Below, in pieces: positions 1-8,014 of a stretch of 40,257 nt of DNA. Within the stretch, counting starts at the first letter, position 1. Each line of letters begins with the position of its first letter. A program made the position numbers and the translations under genes. This DNA comes from Planctomycetales bacterium (GTDB taxonomy: Bacteria; Planctomycetota; Planctomycetia; Pirellulales; Pirellulaceae): contig JAGQPF010000674.1 in NCBI GenBank assembly GCA_020426845.1, positions 1 through 40,257 of the forward strand. Reading direction: 5' to 3'. Under the pieces are notes generated by a model, which was given only the letters and a program-made list of their open reading frames with translations, made no database searches and had not been told where the DNA came from.

Positions 1-418
1 CTTTGGCGATCAGAGGATGTTGCATTCGGCTTTGCATCGGGGGCCCAGCGGGTGCTTCCTCAAGTTTCGGCTTGTTTCAACCATGCCAATCCGGCACGCC
101 TCAAAAAGGAAACCCGAAGTGTGAGCGAGGGATCGATCTTGGGGGATAGTAGCGAGCCCCTGATGCACAAAGAAGTCCAATTCACGCTGCGCAATTGACG
201 TTGTTGGGGGAGATTTGGGACGTTGGCGATGCCCGAAAGATCTTGCTGATCGGTTCAGACTGCCCAGCTTCTCGTAGCGGCCGGACCACGGCTCACTAAA
301 TCCGCCACCGGCAACTTGCCGCCCCGGAAAAGCCAAGGTACGGTTGCTGTTAGGCGTTTGCCGGTTTGAGCGGGCGTTTGTTTTGATTCACTCCTCCCCA
401 CCCCTCGGGAGTGCTTCC
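1..418. other. Gene-free left edge of the window
   Basis: I see no convincing gene in this stretch. A minus-strand open frame (about 10-336) has no recognisable domain, and part of its translation simply reads through the intergenic repeat at 106-138. The segment probably holds the promoter of the small secreted protein that starts at 419, but I cannot place a convincing -35/-10 pair. Confidence 0.55.
106..138. repeat. Intergenic repeat copy (AAGGAAACCCGAAG family)
   Basis: A roughly 33-bp segment beginning AAGGAAACCCGAAG and ending GCGAGGGATCGATC closely matches the repeat units at 27783-27873, differing mainly at GTGTGAG versus GCGTAAG. It lies in non-coding DNA. The same motif is, from memory, a widespread dispersed intergenic repeat in planctomycetes. 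Its function is unknown. Confidence 0.7.
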
Positions 419-958
419 ATGAAGGTGCTATCGGCTGTTGGTGTCGCGATTTCGTTGTTGGCCGCGGGTCAATGTGATGCGCAGATCTATTTCCCCGCGC
501 CGGTGACCAGCTACACGCCGGTGACGGTTGCTCGTCCGGTTGTGGCGGCGCCGGTTGTCGCCATACCGCAGGTGACGACACCGATCACCGTGGCGCGACC
601 GACGGTGACCTACTCGGTGCCCGTTCCATCGGTGGCGCCTGTTTCGCCGATCACAACGTATCGGGCGCCTATCACGGCCTACTCTCCGGTCACGGCTTAC
701 TCGCCCGTGACTGCGTATTCGCCAGTCACCAATTACGCTCCGGTCACCGCGTACTCTCCGGTCACCGCGTACTCGCCTGTCACGGCGTACTCGCCTGTCA
801 CCGTCTACTCGCCGCCCACGACGGTCGCTCCGGTGGTTGCTGCGCCGGTGGCGGTGCCTGTGGTGCCAGTCACGTATGGCCGTCCGGTGATCGTGCGACC
901 GAAGTACTATGTGCCGGGGCAGCCGGTCCGCAACTTGGTTCGCGCCGTGACCCCCTGA
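419..958 (+). CDS. Small secreted repeat protein (YSPVTA repeats)
   Basis: A 179-aa protein, unrecognised by family. The ATG at 419 was chosen over an upstream in-frame start at 344 because it directly begins a classical signal peptide (basic start, hydrophobic VGVAISLLAAG, cleavage near CDAQ). The mature part is low-complexity and rich in Pro, Val, Thr and Tyr, with about nine tandem six-residue units of the type AYSPVT at its centre, flanked by VARPVVAAP-like units. The C-terminus is basic (RPKYYVPGQP). An exported surface or cell-envelope protein is plausible, but no enzymatic motif is visible. The stop codon falls inside the first copy of the 15-bp tandem repeat that follows. Recurrent TACTCGCCTGTCACCGCG units at DNA level imply expansion by slippage. 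Confidence 0.7.
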   Translation: MKVLSAVGVAISLLAAGQCDAQIYFPAPVTSYTPVTVARPVVAAPVVAIPQVTTPITVARPTVTYSVPVPSVAPVSPITTYRAPITAYSPVTAYSPVTAYSPVTNYAPVTAYSPVTAYSPVTAYSPVTVYSPPTTVAPVVAAPVAVPVVPVTYGRPVIVRPKYYVPGQPVRNLVRAVTP

Positions 959-1029
959 TCTTCAACACGCTGATCTTCAACACGCTGATCTTCAACACGC
1001 TGTTCTTCAACACGCTGATCTTCAACACG
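955..1029. repeat. 15-bp tandem repeat, five copies
   Basis: Five head-to-tail copies of CTGATCTTCAACACG run without interruption; the fourth copy has one change (CTGTTC). The first copy contains the stop codon of the preceding gene. The array lies between two convergent genes. It does not form an obvious hairpin, so it is not a simple terminator. Confidence 0.95.
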
Positions 1030-1062
1030 CCATTAGCTGAAGATTTGTTTCCCGAATGCGTG

Positions 1063-2304
1063 TCACTCTTTTGCGGGCAGTTGCACGCACACCAGGTCGC
1101 CGTCGGCGTTGCGCGCGTACACGTTTCGCTGGACGAGGATCGGAATGGTCCAACAGCGGCCGGTGAGCACGCGACTGCGGGCGATCTCGCGGTAACCGCG
1201 CGGTGACGCTTCGGCCAGCACCAGTTCGCCGCCCTCGCTGAGCACCAGCAGGCGGTTGTTGGCGACGATCAGCGAGCCGCAGCCAAACCCGCTCTGTTGC
1301 CAGCGCGACTCACCCGTGGCGAAATCCAGGCAGGTGAGTCGCACGACTCGGCCGAGATTCGAGTTGCCGTCGAAGCCGTAGAGTTCGTCGCCCAGCAAGA
1401 TGCTGTTGTTGAAGTGATTTCGCATCTCGCGATTGGCGTAGAGCTCCTCCAACTTCCCGTCCTTGAGCTGAAACAGTCCGCAGCCCTTGTTGTACCCGGA
1501 CGAGATGAAGATCTTGTCTTCGCGAACGATCGGGGTTGTGGAGTTGGTGCGGAAGGGGGATGGCCACTGGACCATGTCGACTTCTTTGCCGTCGGCGGCG
1601 CGAACGACTCGCAGGCCTTCGCAGTCAAGTGACGCGATCAACGGCTCGCCTTGCCAGCGGAAGGGGGTGACCGACCCGTAGCCGGCTTGATGCGGAGGCG
1701 TTTTCCAGATCACCTTTCCATCGCGTTTATTCAGGGCGGCAACGCGCCCGCCTTGAATGAACAATTGCTCGCCATGAATTACGGGCGACGCGTTAAAGCC
1801 CCATTCCGGCAGTTCGACGTCAAACGCCTCTTGTAGGTCGACGCGCCAAAGGAGCTCGCCGTTGTGTCGCTGCATGCACAGCAACTGGCCTTCCTTTCCC
1901 AAGGTGTAGAGACGATCGCCGTCGATGGTCGGCGTTGCTCCCGGTCCGCCCTCGTAGAGGTTGTCCACCAGCTCGCACTCATAGTCGTGTTTCCAGACGA
2001 CCTTGCCGGTCTGTGCGTCGAGGCACCAGACGTGCTCCCGTCCATCGACGTTGCCCATGGTGTAAAGTCGATCGCCGCTCAGGCTCATTGAGCTGAAGCC
2101 GGTGCCGATCGCGGCCTGCCAACGCTTCTCGAGCCCGTCGGCGGGCCAGTTCTCCGACCAGCCGGATTCCCGCGTGATGCCGTCTCGGCCGTTCCCTAGC
2201 CATTGCGACCACGAGCGGGCAGCTGCCTCGGCGGTCGGCACAGCTTGTGCCAGAACGATGTCAGCAGCGAGCATCGTCAACAAAACGGGAATCAGCCATC
2301 GCAT
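1063..2304 (-). CDS. Secreted PQQ-like beta-propeller protein
   Basis: A 413-aa exported protein. The ATG at 2304 is preferred over a TTG five codons upstream because it begins MRWLIPVLLTMLAADIVLAQ, a signal peptide. The mature N-terminus has QWLGNGRDG, the usual opening of planctomycete outer-membrane-assembly-BamB/PQQ-like repeat proteins. Blades are marked by repeated motifs such as LYTMG, CLDAQTGKVVWK, LYTLGKEGQLL, HNGELLWR, ALNKRDGKVIWK and DFATGESRW. The family forms beta-propellers in the periplasm; many planctomycete members have no established substrate, and nothing here shows a bound PQQ cofactor or dehydrogenase active site. It lies downstream of the CHAT gene on the same strand with a gap of 173 bp and may be independent of that operon. 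Confidence 0.85.
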   Translation of the reverse strand: MRWLIPVLLTMLAADIVLAQAVPTAEAAARSWSQWLGNGRDGITRESGWSENWPADGLEKRWQAAIGTGFSSMSLSGDRLYTMGNVDGREHVWCLDAQTGKVVWKHDYECELVDNLYEGGPGATPTIDGDRLYTLGKEGQLLCMQRHNGELLWRVDLQEAFDVELPEWGFNASPVIHGEQLFIQGGRVAALNKRDGKVIWKTPPHQAGYGSVTPFRWQGEPLIASLDCEGLRVVRAADGKEVDMVQWPSPFRTNSTTPIVREDKIFISSGYNKGCGLFQLKDGKLEELYANREMRNHFNNSILLGDELYGFDGNSNLGRVVRLTCLDFATGESRWQQSGFGCGSLIVANNRLLVLSEGGELVLAEASPRGYREIARSRVLTGRCWTIPILVQRNVYARNADGDLVCVQLPAKE

Positions 2305-2477
2305 GGAGCTACTCGGCAAGCTGGAGTTTCGGGGCGTTGGACAGCAATGCTATGTCGTCCGCCGTCCCTTCGTCAACCTCGCCTGAATGGCACTCGGAAC
2401 AAGGCGCAGCAGGCTACCGAGGGGAGCGAGTGCAAACGCTGTCGGGTGGACTGCGAGCTTTGATAGGGCGCCGCGGC

Positions 2478-5168
2478 TTAAGCCCAATCGTCGAGTGGCA
2501 TTCCTCGCGTCGCCAGTGTCTGTCCGACAATCCCGCCTTTTGCTTTGCGAAAAGCATGCGTGATGTCCTGGCAAGAAATGCGTGTGGCGTGCCGTTGGAA
2601 GCTCCGTTGCTCCGCTGCCTTGAGCAACTCCCAAACGCTGCGAGAGATGCGGATCTCTCCACTCGGCTGGCATAATTCACTGGGAGGCACCAATGACAAC
2701 ATGGCGACCTTCGTCGTCTCGGGGTCGAGGTCCCGGCGTCGCAACAGCATTCCAATGACGGTCATGCCGTCGTCTACCAAAGCTGCGAACAGGTGCGGCG
2801 TGCGAACGCTGGGCGAGCCCTGCAAGTGCGCCCAGGCCACGGCGAGTTGAAAGAGGCGCCACGCGGCCTCGTCGAATTGCGACGCTGAAAAGCGAGTGTT
2901 CTCTTCTGGCTCGGCGGTGGCCGTTTCCTCCGCGTTGTAGGCGGGCTCGCCTTGGCCTTCCAAGTTGGCTGCTTCAGCGGCGGGCTCGGGAGCGTCGCCA
3001 AACAGGCCGTCCAAGTCGACGCGGAAGAGACCGGGGAGAGCTCGCAACAGGGATTTGAATTCCGGGGGCGCGACGGCACAAAACGACTCAAAGAGTTGAA
3101 ATTCGGAGACAAGAGGTTTGTCCGAGTGCAGCTTGGCATGACGAACCATCGGCGCCACGATCCGGCTCGACGCCTCCCATCCCAATGGGAACGTCTCGGG
3201 TGAGTCTTCGTGGTCGTGGCCACTGAAGTGGATCAGCGTTGCGCAGAGCAGGTCGAGATAAACCTGCTGCGATTCAACCAGGCGGGACGCCGCGCTGCCT
3301 TCCCTCTGAAGGAAGGCCACAAACATCAAACGCGTGGGGATCGGGCAAATGCCTCGCCATTGGGACAGTGAGTGGGCTAGCTCGATCACCTCCCGGGCTC
3401 CGCTCTCGAGCCCATCCAGCATTAAGCAGCCGTTGTCATCCAAACCATGACGCTGCTGGGCCGCGTGGATGGCTGCCCGAACTTGGTCGGCGTCGCATGC
3501 GACTGCCTTGGCATCAACCACGTCTTTCCAAACCGAAGCAAGCAGACGGTTGACGAGGTCTCGTTCGGTGATTTGTTCGCTCAGACCTCGCTCTGCTGCC
3601 AGGGCGTCGCACTGCCGGACGATCTCACGCGTTTCGGCTCCAAAGTCAGTCGCCTGCGTGACGAGTGAATTCGAAACTGCGCCATGCTCGATCGAATCGT
3701 TGTCGGAGATTTCATCGATCGCGAGCTCATCGATGGCGCGGGCAACATTGTCGGCGTCGAGAGACAACTCCGCCAACCCTGTCCGCAGCAGCTGCCCCTG
3801 TTGCAGGCATCCTGCCAGCAAGTCCAGTCGCGAAAGCTGCCTTCGCTCATGACGTTGCCGTCGACGGACCGCGCCGGCAATTACGGGCGAAACATCAAAC
3901 GCAAAGTACTCCGGTTGGAAGCCGCCCCCTGCAAAGACACGCGACGCCGACGTTTCATCGCCGCTGGCCGACGAAGGCGTCTCGACGGGCGGTTTGACAA
4001 GTGTCTGACCAGCGTCGCCCAATTGCCGATAGGCTGCCCACAACAGATCGGGCTCGCCTTGCTGGAAACTTTGGTAGCTGTGTTCTCGAACGATGCGCAG
4101 CGCTTCGCCGATGGACAGTTGGTTGCACAAATGTTGGAAGAACATCAATCCTGCTGCAGCGGCGTGCGTGTTGATGATTTTCCAGATCGGCGCGATGACT
4201 GTCTTCTGCACGCCGCCTCGCGCGAAGGCGTTCGCAATTCCCAGAAATGGCCGTTCGACTCCCCAGTCGGCTCCGGCGGCCGCCGCGTGGCACGCGTTGA
4301 GGAACACGAATCGCATCCTTGGATTCGCCTCCTTGATATCCACTGCATACAAAGGCGTTTCGTCGGCAAGCACCAAGCAGTTTTGATTGGAATCCGGCGG
4401 CAATTCACCATGCCCGAAATAGTACATCCCGATCATCTTCTCGCTGCGGATGTTGCGCATCACCTGATCGTAGGTGGCTCCTGCTCCCGATAGAATGCGG
4501 ACGGTCAGCCCGGCGGACTCCAGGAGTTCGCGAATTTGGAGCACGTGGTTTTTGCAGATGGCGTCGGTGTTGGCGCACAAGTCTCCGAGCGGGTCGGCGA
4601 CAATCAAGAATTCGCGTCCTTCAGGCGGCGGCGACGGAGCGCTGCTGCGCTCGATGAACGACAGTTTGCGTCGAATGGCCGCTGGCCGTTCGACGGTCTC
4701 CAACGCCGACCCGCAGTCGCAAACGGCTCGCGTTGGCTCTGCCGGGACTCCCGCTTGATCGCAACTCGAATTGACGCACGTGCGCAGCGGCTCGAGGAAT
4801 GCCTCCCAAGGCACTTCCGCCAATTGGGGCTGATAGATCTCCAGCTGCGGATCTTGGTCCCAGGCAACCATCGAATACGCTCCCGACGGGCAGAGCTTGG
4901 CTGCCAGGTCAGCCACAGCCTCCTGAAACTCATTATTCCGCCGTGGGCGCCCTTCGCGGGCGTCCAGGATCAAGTTCGCGACACAACGCTTGATGCGCAA
5001 CAAATCTCGAGCGGCCCGCGCCCAGTCCACGGGCTGCACCATGACGTCCGGCAGCGGTTGATCCGGAGCAGGCCGGTCGGGCGCGTAGCGGACGCCGCCG
5101 CCCTGGAAACCCTGGCCACCCGTCTGCAAAGAAATCGCCACCAATTGAGTTTTGCCGCGCAACGTCAT
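2478..5168 (-). CDS. CHAT caspase-like protease fused to Clp N-domain-like repeats
   Basis: An 896-aa protein. Residues about 1-200 are an N-terminal region of unknown type; a CHAT (caspase HetF-associated with TPRs) peptidase domain spans about 200-385. The catalytic dyad is visible: His253 in YYFGHGE and Cys293 in FLNACHAA, each after a hydrophobic strand as in the family. CHAT peptidases are clan CD cysteine proteases, usually switched on by partner proteins. After a Ser/Pro-rich linker, residues about 420-896 hold alpha-helical segments resembling Clp N-domains; the last (about 765-896) includes AWAHLQGSPSVRTPHLFAALVDDG, split here as AWAHLQGSP and RTPHLFAAL. This resembles the N-terminal part of the AAA+ protein at 16546. 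It is the last gene of the minus-strand operon. An AGGAG lies unusually close to the ATG. The substrate is unknown. Confidence 0.85.
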   Translation of the reverse strand: MTLRGKTQLVAISLQTGGQGFQGGGVRYAPDRPAPDQPLPDVMVQPVDWARAARDLLRIKRCVANLILDAREGRPRRNNEFQEAVADLAAKLCPSGAYSMVAWDQDPQLEIYQPQLAEVPWEAFLEPLRTCVNSSCDQAGVPAEPTRAVCDCGSALETVERPAAIRRKLSFIERSSAPSPPPEGREFLIVADPLGDLCANTDAICKNHVLQIRELLESAGLTVRILSGAGATYDQVMRNIRSEKMIGMYYFGHGELPPDSNQNCLVLADETPLYAVDIKEANPRMRFVFLNACHAAAAGADWGVERPFLGIANAFARGGVQKTVIAPIWKIINTHAAAAGLMFFQHLCNQLSIGEALRIVREHSYQSFQQGEPDLLWAAYRQLGDAGQTLVKPPVETPSSASGDETSASRVFAGGGFQPEYFAFDVSPVIAGAVRRRQRHERRQLSRLDLLAGCLQQGQLLRTGLAELSLDADNVARAIDELAIDEISDNDSIEHGAVSNSLVTQATDFGAETREIVRQCDALAAERGLSEQITERDLVNRLLASVWKDVVDAKAVACDADQVRAAIHAAQQRHGLDDNGCLMLDGLESGAREVIELAHSLSQWRGICPIPTRLMFVAFLQREGSAASRLVESQQVYLDLLCATLIHFSGHDHEDSPETFPLGWEASSRIVAPMVRHAKLHSDKPLVSEFQLFESFCAVAPPEFKSLLRALPGLFRVDLDGLFGDAPEPAAEAANLEGQGEPAYNAEETATAEPEENTRFSASQFDEAAWRLFQLAVAWAHLQGSPSVRTPHLFAALVDDGMTVIGMLLRRRDLDPETTKVAMLSLVPPSELCQPSGEIRISRSVWELLKAAEQRSFQRHATRISCQDITHAFRKAKGGIVGQTLATRGMPLDDWA

Positions 5169-5214
5169 CTCCTGAGCTCGTCTAGCGCATTAGTGCCTCG
5201 TCAACACTAAAACG

Positions 5215-5273
5215 TTGGGTTGGCCGGCGCCAAGCTCATGGCTCGACACGACTTCGCGAGAATTCCAACCCAA
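5215..5273. other. Inverted repeat between two minus-strand genes
   Basis: Nine-base arms TTGGGTTGG (5215-5223) and CCAACCCAA (5265-5273) are separated by 41 bases in the 125-bp gap upstream of the CHAT gene. It could be an operator, a processing site or an attenuating hairpin. There is no U-tract, so an intrinsic terminator is unlikely. Confidence 0.3.
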
Positions 5274-5293
5274 AACTAACGCTTGACGGTTTA

Positions 5294-6139
5294 CTAGTCG
5301 TCAATTTGGATCGGAATCACGTGGCGCTGGCCCGCGATTCTCAGCGAGAGTTCCAAGGCGCCTGCCGGTAGGGTCCAGGACTGATTGACAAAATCCGCCA
5401 GCGGCAAGTCCGCGATGGGCAGTCCGTCCCGAGGCGACAGTGACAGCTGGCAGTCAGCCGCTTCCGTGGGAGTCATGCCTTCCACACTGCAATCGAGCAG
5501 CCACTGGCCGTTCTCTTGTCTCACACGAATGGCAACCAAGCGTTCGCGGTCGAGCGGGAACTCCCAGAACCAGTCGTCGGTGTCGCGGTCCATGGCCTGG
5601 GCGGCTTGGACTCGGTCTTGCCGCAAGGCAAGCCCGGTGGCGGACCGCTTGCCCTCCAGCGAGGCGATGCGAATCGCATCGGCGGTGTTGGTCCCGGCGG
5701 ACGTGCTCCACACGGCGGCGAGCGTCACCGATCGCCGAGCGCGGCGCAGCGGCTCGCTCAGCAACGACCCCGTTAGGTCACTTTCGAGATGGCGGTCCTG
5801 CGCCGCTTTGAATTGCAGCAATCGGTTTCGGCAGTACACGCACGCCTCCAGGTGACGCAGCGACTCTGGCGGCGGCGCAGTGGTGGAGGAAAGCGCCGAC
5901 AACTGCTGCTCCAACTCGAGGCATTGTCGTGCATGGGACGGAGTTGGCTGAAAGGCTTCCAGTTCGTGCCGATCGCTTCCCGTAATTGCCATCGCCAGCG
6001 GCAGCAGCTCAAGCGATGCCAAATCCGCGCGAAGCGGATCGCCCGGCGGCAACGCATCGATCGCATGGGCTTCGCCTTCGCTGGACAGGCCGCGTCGGTG
6101 CCGCAACAACACGTCGGTGTTCAAAGAGGGAATCGTCAT
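5294..6139 (-). CDS. Cytoplasmic protein with HC2-type zinc-finger motif
   Basis: A 281-aa protein. I chose ATG at 6139 because it makes a four-base ATGA overlap with the upstream stop and has a GGAG nine bases away; an alternative ATG lies at 6154. A short zinc-finger motif, H-x3-C-x2-C in HLEACVYCRNRL, resembles the zf-HC2 motif of anti-sigma factors. The C-terminal half (from about residue 150) is predicted beta-rich, with TDDWFWEFPLDRERLVAIRV and LPAGALELSLRI. No membrane segment is visible, unlike classical ZAS anti-sigma factors. It shares its layout (finger, then beta-rich C-terminus) with the protein at 7280-8014. As the operon begins with a sigma-like gene, a role in sensing or sigma control is possible but inferred. 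Confidence 0.65.
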   Translation of the reverse strand: MTIPSLNTDVLLRHRRGLSSEGEAHAIDALPPGDPLRADLASLELLPLAMAITGSDRHELEAFQPTPSHARQCLELEQQLSALSSTTAPPPESLRHLEACVYCRNRLLQFKAAQDRHLESDLTGSLLSEPLRRARRSVTLAAVWSTSAGTNTADAIRIASLEGKRSATGLALRQDRVQAAQAMDRDTDDWFWEFPLDRERLVAIRVRQENGQWLLDCSVEGMTPTEAADCQLSLSPRDGLPIADLPLADFVNQSWTLPAGALELSLRIAGQRHVIPIQIDD

Positions 6140-7188
6140 GGCCGAGATCTCCATAAAGGAACGGCGTCGTTGCCGGAGTCAACAGGCTGCCAATGCCGTT
6201 GAATCCAATCGTGAAGTACGAACTCGGGAGAACTGCTCGCTCCCACACGCTGCCAAAACAGATCTTGCACCACGGGTTGATCCAATGGGTCGCCCGTCGG
6301 CAATGCGGCATCGCGAATCGGAAGCACGTCGTTGGCGAGGCGGGTCAGCACCTGCCGCTGCTCGTCAATGTTCAAGTAGTCGCGGGTGAGGGACGAACGC
6401 AAGCGGCTGGCCACAGGCGGCGAGAGTGCGTCTAGCAGTTCCAGCAGCGACTGGATGCGCGCCGCATGTTGAGCTGTTTCGAATCGCCAGCCCATGCGGT
6501 AGGTCAGTTGCATTTGCCGACCGAGACCGATGATCGCCGAGTCCAATTGTTGCCGCGCGTCGTGCTGGCCGCCTTGTTGACCAATCCACGCCTCAAGCAA
6601 CTGGTGCGACTTGAGGACATACTTGACGAGCGATGCGGGCGGTATCCGCTGGTCCAAGCGATCAAAGACATCGCCGGTCGGCTCGTTCCAATCGTCGACT
6701 GCCTGCCCAATTCCATCAATAACGATGGCTCGCCATGCCTCGGTCAATCCGTTTGTTCGGTGCGGCGACGTCACTTGACTCCACTGGCCGCGATTCGGGG
6801 AGGCGTCGACGATTCTTCGCCAAATGATTTCCGCCCAGGCGGAGCGCGCCTCTCCATCGCCGGCCTGACCGGCCGCCACGAGCGTAGCCTGCAGACGCCA
6901 GGGGCTCGCGTGTTCACAGGGCTCGCAAAACACCTGCTCCGGGTTGGGCGACTGAGCGACCCGATCGTGAGCTTGACCCGCAGGGCATTCCGGTGAGGCG
7001 CGAAGCAGCCACTGGACGAGGCTTGGGTAGACAAAGTGCCGGCCAAGGAACGCGCAGTCGTCCGTTGTCAGTCGGCTCCAGCTGCGAAGCAACTCGAAGA
7101 TGGCGCGTAATCGCGTCGCCACGGCAAGCGGCCGGTCCGACGGGTGTGCTGCGACATCGCGAATTCGTCTTATCGCGTCAACCAGCAT
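6136..7188 (-). CDS. Unknown alpha-helical protein of the CHAT operon
   Basis: A 350-aa protein with no family I recognise. The ATG at 7188 is preferred to the TTG at 7203 because TTGGAG, overlapping that TTG, gives a Shine-Dalgarno nine bases from the ATG. The sequence is mostly helical and rich in Ala, Leu, Arg and Gln, without signal peptide or membrane span. A cysteine cluster occurs near residue 75-100 (SPECPAG, then VFCEPCEHAS), possibly metal-binding. The middle contains LVKYVLKSHQLLEAWIGQQGG and a region with several Arg-Ile/Leu heptads. Its stop overlaps the next gene's ATG by four bases, implying translational coupling. Function unknown. Confidence 0.65.
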   Translation of the reverse strand: MLVDAIRRIRDVAAHPSDRPLAVATRLRAIFELLRSWSRLTTDDCAFLGRHFVYPSLVQWLLRASPECPAGQAHDRVAQSPNPEQVFCEPCEHASPWRLQATLVAAGQAGDGEARSAWAEIIWRRIVDASPNRGQWSQVTSPHRTNGLTEAWRAIVIDGIGQAVDDWNEPTGDVFDRLDQRIPPASLVKYVLKSHQLLEAWIGQQGGQHDARQQLDSAIIGLGRQMQLTYRMGWRFETAQHAARIQSLLELLDALSPPVASRLRSSLTRDYLNIDEQRQVLTRLANDVLPIRDAALPTGDPLDQPVVQDLFWQRVGASSSPEFVLHDWIQRHWQPVDSGNDAVPLWRSRP

Positions 7189-7279
7189 CGCGGCTAGCTC
7201 CAATCATTAGCGAGTGTCGGTGAGCAAAGCAGGCAGTGACTGTTTCCGCTCCGCTCGTTCTGCTTCGCAACTGCCTTCG

Positions 7280-8014
7280 TCAAGGAATGGTCGGGCCGGC
7301 TGCCAGCACTAACTCGATCGTCCAGGCATGTTCAAGTGAGGTGATCATCAACTGCCAACGGCCGGGCGTCAATTGAATTCCCTGCTGCGCGAGGTCGTGC
7401 AAGGCTCCCGTGAACAAGGGCAACTGATCACGCAGACCAACTTCCAATCCGGCTTCTTGCTGGCCGTCCCCAACTTCGAACTGCGGCCAGAGGGTAAAGC
7501 CACTGGCGTCGGAGGCAAGCTGCAAGACAATGGAGACGCTGTGTTCCTCATCCTCCAGTCTCCATTGTAGTCGTGCGGGCGACTCTCTTGACATTGCCGT
7601 GGCGTGCGTCTCAACGGCGTCGGGTGCAATTCCTGCAGCTGTGATCTCACCTCGCGGATCGACGGACACCTGCAACGCGCAGCGCAAATGACGAACCTGC
7701 CCCTCACCGCTCCATGGATCGGCCGCTGCAACGATGCTGGCCAGCGTTTGACAGTCCGGGCACAGTTGCAGGTGGGCGACGCAGTCCGGCATTTCCTCCT
7801 TACGCTCCTCATCGGTTAGCGAGATGAACGCGTCCATCAATTCCGCAAACGTGGCGCAAAACTCGCGCCTTTCGGGAGCCACCTGATTCCGCACATGGGA
7901 CACGAATGGTGCATCTTGATTGACAAGCCGCAGCGCTGCCGCAAGCTGCTCGCTTGGCGTTGGCTCGCCCGCGAGGGTGTCGGCCAGCAGACGTTTTGCA
8001 CGTTCAGGTGTCAT
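7280..8014 (-). CDS. Second HC2-type zinc-finger protein
   Basis: A 244-aa protein. The ATG at 8014 (MTPERAKRLLADTLAG) is preferred over a longer frame from 8125 because the extension is only a low-complexity Arg/Lys stretch that overlaps the upstream gene. The chosen start overlaps that gene's end by 11 bases. Residues about 95-110 carry H-x3-C-x2-C in HLQLCPDCQTL, the zf-HC2/anti-sigma-like pattern. The C-terminal half is beta-rich (LQWRLEDEEHSVSIVLQLAS; TPGRWQLMITS). There is no transmembrane helix. Placed directly behind the sigma-like gene, it is a natural candidate for its regulator; this is inference from order and motif. Confidence 0.65.
   Translation of the reverse strand: MTPERAKRLLADTLAGEPTPSEQLAAALRLVNQDAPFVSHVRNQVAPERREFCATFAELMDAFISLTDEERKEEMPDCVAHLQLCPDCQTLASIVAAADPWSGEGQVRHLRCALQVSVDPRGEITAAGIAPDAVETHATAMSRESPARLQWRLEDEEHSVSIVLQLASDASGFTLWPQFEVGDGQQEAGLEVGLRDQLPLFTGALHDLAQQGIQLTPGRWQLMITSLEHAWTIELVLAAGPTIP

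Noticed and set aside
10-336. Minus-strand open frame of 108 codons at the left edge
   Set aside because: No domain, no convincing start signal, and part of it is a read-through of the intergenic repeat.
955-1029. Regular repeats as a possible CRISPR array
   Set aside because: The units are directly adjacent with no spacers, and no cas gene is present.
3684-4493. Plus-strand open frame of 269 codons
   Set aside because: It lies wholly inside the CHAT gene on the opposite strand, and the CHAT frame has catalytic motifs; this one has none.
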